In this document: positions 34,915 through 40,825 of the stretch, piece after piece | Layout of the letters: every line of letters starts with the position of its first letter | How positions within the stretch are numbered: the stretch's first letter is position 1 | Origin: Rhodanobacter sp. | GTDB taxonomy: Bacteria; Pseudomonadota; Gammaproteobacteria; Xanthomonadales; Rhodanobacteraceae | DNA: 40,825 nt | Direction: 5' to 3' | Assembly: GCA_027450005.1 (NCBI GenBank) | Contig: DAIDKO010000100.1 | Location: 1-40,825, forward strand | Program-made: the position numbers and the translations under genes | Notes under the pieces: generated by a model | Database searches by the model: none | Told to the model about the DNA's origin: nothing | The model's input: only the letters and a program-made list of their open reading frames with translations

Positions 34915-36450
34915 TTAATGGGAAACGTGGGAACGGGTGGTCGCGGCCGCGAGTGGTGCACCGGCGTCACGACGCCAGCCGCCCCCCAGCGCCGTGTACA
35001 GCGCGGCGGTGTCGGAAAGACGCGCCGCGCGCGCCTGGATCAGCGTAATGCGCGCCTGCTGATAGCTTCGTTCGGCGTCGAGCAGGTCGAGGTAGCCGGT
35101 GGCGCCGACGCGGTACTGAGCGCGGGCGAGGTCCAGCCGCTGCGACGCCGCGTGCTCGGAGGTGGCCTGGGCGGCCAGGGTCTGGGCGTCGAACTCCAGC
35201 GCCTGCAGCGCGTCTGCCACGTTCTGGAACGCGACCAGCACGGTCTGCTCCCAGTCGGCATCGGCCTTGGCAAGGGCGGCTTGCGCAGCGCGCTTCTTGT
35301 GCAGCAGCTCGCCCCCGTGGAATAGCGGCTGGGTCAGGCCCAGGCCCAGCGACCAGGCGTGGGTGCCGGCCGAGAACAGGTCGCCGGCATGCAGCGCCTG
35401 CGATCCGCCGCTGCCCGACAGGGTGAGCTGCGGCAGCATCGCCGCCGTGGCGACGCCAACCTGGGCCGATGCCACGTGCAACAGCGCGGAGGCGGCGCGG
35501 ATGTCGGGCCGCTGGTCGACCAGTTGCGAGGGCAGGCTGACCGGGATGTCCTGCGGAAGGTGTACCGCGTCCAGTGCCAGCGGGGCGGCGTCGAGCTGGG
35601 CCGGTGTGGTGCCGAGGTAGGTCGCGAGCTGGTTGCGGGTGGCCGCCAGCTTCGCCCGGAGTGGCGGCAGGGTCGACTCGGTCGCAGCCAGCTGCGCGCG
35701 GACCGCGAGGGTGTCCGACAGTGACCTGGCGCCGATCCGCTGCTGCTTTTCGGCGATGTCCAGCATCGCGCGCTGCCAGTCGATGATCTGCTCGGTGGCA
35801 CGGACCTGCTCTCGCAGCGAGGCCTCCTGCAGCGAGGCAGTGACCACGTTGCCGGCGAGTGTGAGGTAGGTGGAGTCGAGCTGCGCCAGCTGGTAATCGC
35901 GTTGCGCCAGCTGTGCCTCGATGCCGCGACGCACGCCGCCGAACAGGTCGATCGTGTAACTCACGTTGACCGATGCGTTGTATAGCGTGAACGGGCCAAC
36001 CCCGCCGGGCACGCCGGAGGAGACGGCGGAATGCCTCTCCCGCGTGGCGCCCGCACTCGCATCCAAGGCAGGGAATAGCCCGCCGCGCGCGGCGTCGGCA
36101 TTTTCCTGCGCCTCCCGCAGCGCGGCCCGGGCAGCTGTGATCGACGGACTTTGCTTCAGCGCCTGTTCCACGCGGCGGTCCAGTTCAGGGCTGCCGAAGG
36201 TAGTCCACCAGCGTTCGGGTACGTCGTGCCCCGCCAGAAAGCGCTGGGCGTCGACGTCCGAGCTGGCGGCCGTGTTCGTCGCCGCGGGCAGGGGCTGGCG
36301 GGTGTAGCGGTTCACCGCCGGTGCGGCGGGGCGCTGGTAGTCCGGACCCACGGCGCAGCCACCGAGGCAGGCCATGGCGATGGCCAGCGCCAGCCGTGGC
36401 GTGCATTGTCGGGGTTTCGAACGGGCAGGAAACGGCGTTTGGCGGAACAA
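34915..36450 (-). CDS. Outer-membrane efflux lipoprotein, NodT/OprM family
   Basis: A 511-aa TolC-like channel. The N-terminal signal ends in a lipobox LGGC with Cys32, followed by AVGPDYQRPAAPAV, the standard NodT-family start. Two outer-membrane factor repeats follow, each with long coiled coils (around 95-270 and 310-480). It is the outer-membrane partner of the adaptor and permease downstream and perhaps also of the MdtABC-like pump, which lacks one. The start is a TTG at 36450 (MFRQTPF), the first in frame; no strong Shine-Dalgarno is seen, so a shorter start cannot be excluded. It heads the operon. Confidence 0.9.
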   Translation of the reverse strand: MFRQTPFPARSKPRQCTPRLALAIAMACLGGCAVGPDYQRPAAPAVNRYTRQPLPAATNTAASSDVDAQRFLAGHDVPERWWTTFGSPELDRRVEQALKQSPSITAARAALREAQENADAARGGLFPALDASAGATRERHSAVSSGVPGGVGPFTLYNASVNVSYTIDLFGGVRRGIEAQLAQRDYQLAQLDSTYLTLAGNVVTASLQEASLREQVRATEQIIDWQRAMLDIAEKQQRIGARSLSDTLAVRAQLAATESTLPPLRAKLAATRNQLATYLGTTPAQLDAAPLALDAVHLPQDIPVSLPSQLVDQRPDIRAASALLHVASAQVGVATAAMLPQLTLSGSGGSQALHAGDLFSAGTHAWSLGLGLTQPLFHGGELLHKKRAAQAALAKADADWEQTVLVAFQNVADALQALEFDAQTLAAQATSEHAASQRLDLARAQYRVGATGYLDLLDAERSYQQARITLIQARAARLSDTAALYTALGGGWRRDAGAPLAAATTRSHVSH

Positions 36451-36479
36451 GGGCGTTGACCTGAGCGTGAAAAGTCGGT

Positions 36480-36551
36480 GTGGGAAAATACCATACCGTC
36501 GGGTTTAGATATATGTCGTAGCGATGATAATGAGGAAAAAAGAGAAGTGCC
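36480..36551 (-). promoter_or_regulatory. AT-rich upstream region of the RND operon
   Basis: This is the most AT-rich stretch of the window, with TATATC, GGTATTTT and a run of A/T near 36535. It lies directly upstream of the TTG start of the operon, so it probably contains the promoter and any operator. I cannot assign -35/-10 boxes with confidence. Confidence 0.4.
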
Positions 36552-36677
36552 CTACGCAGTAGTCGCCGCCCAGCTGGCTTCGTACGTGGCCAGCGCATCG
36601 ACCTGCAAGGTCAACGGCGCGCGCACGTCGACCAGGATGAACCCGTGTAGCGCGGCCGACCGCAGCGGGTCCTGCAT
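36552..36677 (-). pseudogene. Possible C-terminal remnant of a TetR-family regulator
   Basis: An in-frame stretch of 41 residues before a TAG stop reads PLRSAALHGFILVDVRAP then VDALATYEASWAA, which looks like the end of a TetR regulator's WHG-type ligand domain (LHGF...VD.D.S.E). No helix-turn-helix is found upstream in any frame, so the remainder has been lost. It lies on the same strand as the RND operon, where a local repressor would be expected. The match is short and by eye; it may be chance. Confidence 0.35.
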
Positions 36678-37100
36678 GTTCCGGCGACGGTTCCTCTGGC
36701 GGGTGGCGTCGTGGGTCCGGAGTAGGTTGTCAGCCATGCCGCGTATTCGCGGCTCGATGGCGCGGCAGACGCCAGCCGCGTCGCAATCACCGGTGGAAAG
36801 TCGTCGACGTGCCAGCGACCCCGATCCCGGGGGGCGCCTCGTGGAACGGATGTTCGCGACAGCGGTCAAGGTAGCCATGCCGCCATAGTGCCGGACGTCC
36901 AGGGCGCAACGTCGGTACCGGCTGTGAGCCGCACGTCCTGTCGGTTGTCATGCGCCGTCGCCGGATGGGCATGCCGCATCGGGTTTCGAGGGCGCGGTTG
37001 CCCCGCTCTCCCTGCATTCGGGAATGGTGGCTGCGGAGCGTGACCCACAGCAACGGGGGCCGATAACCGTCCCTCGATGCGATAGTCTGCCATGAGGCGC
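36678..37100. other. 423-bp stretch without a recognised gene
   Basis: Open frames exist on both strands but none has a convincing start, signal or domain. It may contain decayed coding sequence linked to the possible TetR remnant. Confidence 0.4.
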
Positions 37101-37129
37101 TTCGCCAGCCCTTGCAACTTAGCTATACT
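37101..37129 (+). promoter_or_regulatory. Promoter for tRNA-Arg
   Basis: TATACT at 37124-37129 is a near-consensus -10; TTCGCC 17 bp upstream is a weak -35. The predicted start would be about 35 bp before the tRNA. Confidence 0.5.
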
Positions 37130-37170
37130 AAAGGGACTTTGTGAAGCCACCCGCATCACTCGTTCCAAAA

Positions 37171-37247
37171 GCGCCCGTAGCTCAGCCGGATAGAGTAGTG
37201 GCTTCCGAAGCCATTGGTCGGGGGTTCGAATCCCTCCGGGCGCGCCA
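37171..37247 (+). tRNA. tRNA-Arg (anticodon CCG)
   Basis: A 77-nt cloverleaf with encoded CCA. Acceptor GCGCCCG pairs with CGGGCGC, the discriminator is G. The anticodon arm is GTGGC, loop TTCCGAA, GCCAT, giving anticodon CCG, which reads CGG. The T-arm has GGTTCGAATCC and the D-arm AGCTCAGC..GATAGAG. Confidence 0.97.
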
Positions 37248-37570
37248 TCTTCCATAGGTCATCGCCTAAACATTTCCTACGGGAACGCGATAATCCGGAA
37301 GCGGCGGAAAGCCGCATCCCAGCTAGCCTCATAGGCCCTGTCGAGATCCTCGGCGGGGCTTTGTCGTTTCTGATCCTGATTCCGTCGCCTTCGTGGGCTG
37401 CGGTCGTCACCACCCAGACCACTGAGCAGGCAGGTTCCGCGAGCGCTGGCGTAAGATGCCTATATGAGGGGGCCATCTCTAAAGGGTGGCCTTAGGTGGA
37501 CGAAAACGGGGTGCGGGTCCGGAGAGCCCCGTAACAATCGCGCCGCCGGTCGACGGCGTCACGCAGGGGC
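37248..37570. other. 323-bp stretch between tRNA-Arg and the diguanylate cyclase
   Basis: Apart from the terminator at 37335-37371 I see no gene. An open frame that starts inside the tRNA and runs into this region is an artefact. This is the usual position of an integration site, but no repeat of the tRNA 3' end is found in the window. Confidence 0.4.
37335..37371 (+). terminator. Terminator after tRNA-Arg
   Basis: GCCCTGTCGAG (37335-37345) and CTCGGCGGGGC (37349-37359) form an 11-bp stem with two G-T pairs and a 3-nt loop, followed by TTTGTCGTTT. Confidence 0.7.
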
Positions 37571-39847
37571 GTGCTAACGACTTTCGGGGCGATCAAGGTG
37601 GAACAGGGCGAACGGGTAGTGGGGCGGACGGACTCGACTAGGGACGCGGCCGACTGCGAGTTCGCGCTTGCCAAGTGGCGGTCCCGGTTCTACCAAGGCC
37701 TTGCCGAAACCCTCGTCCGCCTGCGTGCCCCGAAAGATCAGGGTCGCCTCGCGCTGACCGAGATCGTGTCCACCTTTGCCACAACCATGCACTTGCCGTT
37801 GGCATGGGTCGGCTGGCGTCGGCGGGATGCCGAGGGGGTCACGGTGCTAGCAGCGGCCGGCGCGGCGTCGGATCGCGTAGAGCGCCTCTTGGCTGGCGAC
37901 TACGCGCTAGGCCAGGCATCCGACGATCCTCTCAATCTGTCGCACCCGCCCGGGCTGCCGTGTGTGGTTCGGGCCGCCGGGGAGTTTGTTGCCGAGGGCG
38001 ATTCCACCACGGCTTGGCATCAGGATCTATTGCCCGCTGTCCTTGTGAGCACGGCCACGCGCGATGGCGGACAACTCGTACTGGCCACCTGCACTGGCGA
38101 TGGGCCGGAGGCATTGCTTGAAGACATCGGTGCGTGGCTGCCGCGACTGGCCGAGGAGCTGGCGCGGTTCTGGGACCACCAAGCCGCGGCCGAGCACGAG
38201 TACCGCATTCGTCGCTACCGTGATGCTCAGCGCACGATCCAGCGCGCGCTGCTCGAACAGCCTGATCCCGACGCTGTATATCGAACTCTGGCACGGTCGC
38301 TGGTGGAGATCGCCGGCGCGGCTGCGGTGGACGTGCACGTAGTCGACGGCGATGACCGTGCGCTCCGCCGCGTTGCCCTGGTTGGTCCGATTGCTGAGGA
38401 GCTCGCCGAGCTCGCGCCAGCCCCGCCGCCTGACGGTGGCAGGATACCCCTGCCGATCCTCGCATTGCGCAATCGCAAGCCGCAGATCCGCATCCGACCG
38501 TCCGAGCGCAATGACACGTCACCGGTGTGGCAGCAAGCCGTGCTCTCCAGCATGGGTGCTTGCGGATGCTGGCCGATCGTCCTGCCTGATCCGGTTCCCG
38601 GCCAGCCTGCTAGGTCGTTTGGCGTCTTCACTTTGATCACGGTTGAGCAGGACGCATTCGATGAGGACATGTGCAATGTTCTCGACGAACTAGCCGAAGT
38701 GGCCGGCCTTGCGCTGCATCATCACGAGCTCCGCAGCGCACAGATGGAGGAGCAGCGGCGACAGACCTACCTGGCCATGCATGACCCTTTGACTGGGCTG
38801 CCGAACCGCCGCGCGTTGGATATGCATCTGGAATCCGCCCTCGAGCGAGCCGAGCGAAGTGGGCGATTGGTCGCAGCCGGCTTGCTTGACCTCGATGATC
38901 TCAAGCCGATCAACGATCGCCTCGGTCACGCTACCGGCGACCTTTTACTGGTAGAGGTGGCGCGCCGGCTTCGCGGTGCTTTGAGGCCGGAAGATTACGT
39001 CGCTAGGCTGGGTGGCGACGAGTTCGTAATCGTCTGCGAGGGCCTGCGCGTAGCCGCCGAGATCGAGCCCCTGCTGAATCGCCTGTGGCTGGTATTGCGC
39101 GAGCCTATGCTGCTCGAAGGCGAGGTAGTCGAACTGGCCGCCAGCCTTGGCATTGCGTTGTTTCCGGATCACGCCACGGCCGACAGCCAGCAGCTGCTGC
39201 GCCGCGCCGATCAGGCGATGTACCAAGTGAAGGCGCGCAAAAGGCAGCGCGACCGTTGGTGGTCGATGCCACTGATGCCTACCGCCGGCCCCACGGAATC
39301 GCGGGAATTCGCCGGTCGCGCACAGTCGCCGTACGGGAGCTTGGCCGTGACGTTGCTCGAGTCGTGGTCTCCGCTTGCCGAGCCGCTGGTACCCGCGATC
39401 GTCGATGGCTTCATCGATGAACTGAGTGCGCACGACGGCATTGCGCGACTTTTCAGCGTTTTGCCGCAGCGCGAGCGTGTGCTGATGGCCGAGCGCTTCA
39501 CCGAACATGTGCGGTTGCTGATTCAACCGGGGCTGGACATCGAATCACATCGATCGCATGCCGTCCGCGCAGGCCGCTTCCACGCATCCGCCGGATTGGA
39601 GGAAGTATGGTTGTTGGATTGCGTGGAACGCCTGCGCGACTTGATCGCGCAACGCTTCGGGAGCTTGCCGGTGGCCGATCGCCGCCCACTGGATATCGTT
39701 TTGCAGCGACTGGGCCTTGAGACCCAGTGGCAACTGGAGAGTATGCGTGAATTGCAGCGGGAGCGGGTTGCGTTGCTGGCGCGCTTGAACGCGCTGGCGT
39801 GGTCGGCGGAAGGTTACCTAGATGTCCAGACCCGCCTGATTCTTTGA
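37571..39847 (+). CDS. Diguanylate cyclase with GAF domains and a C-terminal sensor-globin-like domain, truncated by IS481
   Basis: A 758-codon frame, soluble. Residues ~40-200 and ~220-385 look like two GAF-type sensor domains; 395-560 is a GGDEF domain with intact RLGGDEF (GGDEF 481-485), PLTGLPNRRAL and an RxxD inhibitory site (R472-D475). Residues ~600-700 resemble a globin-coupled-sensor domain: AIVDGFIDEL, then VRAGRFHASAGLEEVWLL with His671 as likely proximal haem ligand. It should make c-di-GMP in response to O2 or another haem ligand. The last codons (after residue ~750) are IS sequence, so the native C-terminus is lost; EAL or another GAF may have followed. Start is uncertain: GTG 37571 or GTG 37598. 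Confidence 0.85.
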   Translation: MLTTFGAIKVEQGERVVGRTDSTRDAADCEFALAKWRSRFYQGLAETLVRLRAPKDQGRLALTEIVSTFATTMHLPLAWVGWRRRDAEGVTVLAAAGAASDRVERLLAGDYALGQASDDPLNLSHPPGLPCVVRAAGEFVAEGDSTTAWHQDLLPAVLVSTATRDGGQLVLATCTGDGPEALLEDIGAWLPRLAEELARFWDHQAAAEHEYRIRRYRDAQRTIQRALLEQPDPDAVYRTLARSLVEIAGAAAVDVHVVDGDDRALRRVALVGPIAEELAELAPAPPPDGGRIPLPILALRNRKPQIRIRPSERNDTSPVWQQAVLSSMGACGCWPIVLPDPVPGQPARSFGVFTLITVEQDAFDEDMCNVLDELAEVAGLALHHHELRSAQMEEQRRQTYLAMHDPLTGLPNRRALDMHLESALERAERSGRLVAAGLLDLDDLKPINDRLGHATGDLLLVEVARRLRGALRPEDYVARLGGDEFVIVCEGLRVAAEIEPLLNRLWLVLREPMLLEGEVVELAASLGIALFPDHATADSQQLLRRADQAMYQVKARKRQRDRWWSMPLMPTAGPTESREFAGRAQSPYGSLAVTLLESWSPLAEPLVPAIVDGFIDELSAHDGIARLFSVLPQRERVLMAERFTEHVRLLIQPGLDIESHRSHAVRAGRFHASAGLEEVWLLDCVERLRDLIAQRFGSLPVADRRPLDIVLQRLGLETQWQLESMRELQRERVALLARLNALAWSAEGYLDVQTRLIL
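39817..39822. repeat. IS481 target site CCTAGA (NCTAGN)
   Basis: CCTAGA directly abuts the IS end TGTCCAGACCC at 39823. IS481-type elements favour NCTAGN targets. The duplicate copy on the other side should lie beyond the right edge. The TAG of the transposase stop lies within this target sequence. Confidence 0.6.
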
Positions 39848-40789
39848 TCGCCTGACAAAGAGTTCAGGATGGTCCTTGCGCCATTGAGCCATGGCTTGGC
39901 GAGGCGTGCGGTGGCCCAGCGCACGTTGCGGGAGATGGTCGTTGTAGAGCTTGGCGTAACGCTCGATCGTTGTCTGTAGATCTTCTCGCGAGCGGAATCG
40001 CGTGGTCGCCAGGATGTCGCTGATGCGTCCGTTGAAGCGCTCGACCATGCCGTTGGTTTGCGGGTGCCGTGGCTTGATGAGCCGATGTTCAATACCCAGA
40101 AGCGCGCATTCGCGATCGAAGGCGTGCTCTCCGCTTGGCTTCTTGCCCTTGCCCGTGAAGCGGTCGGTGAACTGGCTTCCGTTGTCGGTCAGCACCTTCT
40201 CGATCTTCATGGGAGCTTCGGTACGCAGGCGCCGCAGGAAGTCGGTACTGCTCGCCTCGCCTTGGTCAGCGTAAATCCTCAGGTAGACCCAGCGCGTGGC
40301 ACGGTCGATGGCGACGAACAGGTAACGGCGGCTCGCTTCGTCCGCCATCTGGGGCAGATACTTGATGTCCATGTGGATGTAGCCGGGCGCGTAGTCCTTG
40401 AAGGTCTTGGTCGGGACCGGGGCATCCTTGTCCTCCACCGGGCGCCGGTTCAGGCCGTGCCGGCGCAGGCAGCGGTCCAGGCCGGAGCGGGACACGGCGG
40501 GATTGAGGAACTCGCGCACGACCACCAGCAGATCGTCCAGCGGCAACCACAGCGTGCGACGCACTTCCATCGCCACCGCTTCCTGCGCTGGCGTGAGCGT
40601 GCAGTGCAGCGTGTTCGGGCGATGAGAGCGGTCCGCCGTCGAATCACGCTGACGCCACTTGCGCACCGTGGGTGCAGTTAAACCATGGTGGCGCGCCAGC
40701 TCGGCATCGGTCAGCGCCGGATCGGCTGCGCGAAGCTCCGCGCGAACGCGCGGCGTGGTACGGGCCAATGGATGCAGCGTCAGACGCAT
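39818..40789 (-). CDS. IS481-family transposase
   Basis: A 323-aa DDE transposase. Residues 1-60 hold a helix-turn-helix (LTDAELARHHGLTAPTVRKWRQRD). The catalytic core has the first Asp in GYIHMDIKYLPQ, the second in VLTDNGSQFTDR and the Glu in HPQTNGMVERFNGRIS, with the C-terminal YNDHLPQRALGHRTPRQAMAQW typical of IS481. It is complete. Its last codon ATC and stop TAG span the IS end: the TAG comes from the target site. The ATG at 40789 is the family start (MRLTLHPLARTTPRVRAELR). Confidence 0.95.
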   Translation of the reverse strand: MRLTLHPLARTTPRVRAELRAADPALTDAELARHHGLTAPTVRKWRQRDSTADRSHRPNTLHCTLTPAQEAVAMEVRRTLWLPLDDLLVVVREFLNPAVSRSGLDRCLRRHGLNRRPVEDKDAPVPTKTFKDYAPGYIHMDIKYLPQMADEASRRYLFVAIDRATRWVYLRIYADQGEASSTDFLRRLRTEAPMKIEKVLTDNGSQFTDRFTGKGKKPSGEHAFDRECALLGIEHRLIKPRHPQTNGMVERFNGRISDILATTRFRSREDLQTTIERYAKLYNDHLPQRALGHRTPRQAMAQWRKDHPELFVRRSKNQAGLDI

Positions 40790-40825
40790 GAGGGGCCTTC
40801 GAGCGATCGGTGAAGTTGCTTCATC
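39823..40825 (-). mobile_element. IS481-family insertion sequence, right end outside the window
   Basis: The left end starts TGTCCAGACCC, with the TGT terminus of IS481. The transposase fills almost the whole element. About 35 bp lie between its ATG and the window edge and no matching end (GGGTCTGGACA) is seen there, so the other terminus is outside. Confidence 0.8.

Noticed and set aside
36866-37255. Minus-strand open frame starting MEDGAPGGIRTPDQWLRKPLLYPAELRA
   Set aside because: This is the translation of the tRNA-Arg gene antisense strand, a well-known false protein.
37156-37495. Other open frames covering the tRNA on both strands
   Set aside because: They also derive from tRNA sequence and its flanks, with no domain or ribosome site.

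Overview
The window is about 40.8 kb of high-GC chromosomal DNA from a gammaproteobacterium. The best fit is Xanthomonadales (Lysobacterales), close to the Rhodanobacteraceae (Rhodanobacter/Dyella/Luteibacter type). This is inferred from the gene families and base composition: aryl-polyene type ketosynthases, paired M61 peptidases, several RND pumps, cytochrome c5, ZapE, HemF and an AGMO-like enzyme. No rRNA is present to confirm it. Most of the window is ordinary chromosomal sequence; the right end, after a tRNA-Arg gene, looks accessory.

Layout. (1) 1-2586, minus strand: the start of a translationally coupled aryl-polyene/xanthomonadin-type operon, with a ketosynthase, a ketosynthase-like protein lacking the active-site Cys (chain-length-factor type) and a family 2 glycosyltransferase cut by the window edge. 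(2) 2736-6566: hemF, a small lipoprotein, a repeat-rich secreted protein whose start is frameshifted in this sequence, gpmA, a DUF1453-like membrane protein and a small secreted protein. (3) 6636-10953, minus strand: a GAF / degenerate GGDEF / EAL protein, zapE, an alpha/beta hydrolase and a membrane-anchored cytochrome c5. (4) 11397-19204: an MdtABC/MuxABC-like RND operon (adaptor plus two permeases) with no outer-membrane channel. (5) 19417-23046: three overlapping genes for an LtaS/OpgB-like sulfatase-fold membrane enzyme, a YhhN (lysoplasmalogenase) protein and an alkylglycerol-monooxygenase-like di-iron enzyme, which together look like an ether-lipid module. (6) 23127-26185: an APC amino-acid permease and a membrane-anchored MutS-like ATPase. 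(7) 26313-30414: two paralogous secreted M61 (glycyl aminopeptidase type) peptidases with PDZ domains, each preceded by the same 48-bp element. (8) 30673-36450, minus strand: a complete tripartite pump operon (outer-membrane factor, adaptor, MexI-like permease), with a possible TetR remnant upstream. (9) 37171-40825: tRNA-Arg(CCG), a GAF-GGDEF protein with a C-terminal globin-like domain, and an IS481-family element that has cut off the end of that gene.

The features I would look at first are the AGMO-like/YhhN pair, the diguanylate cyclase with a C-terminal sensor globin truncated by IS481 (the target site supplies the transposase stop codon), the shared control element of the two M61 genes, and the frameshift at the start of the VNG-repeat protein. 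Coordinates and motifs were read by eye. All family assignments are from recognisable motifs, not database searches.
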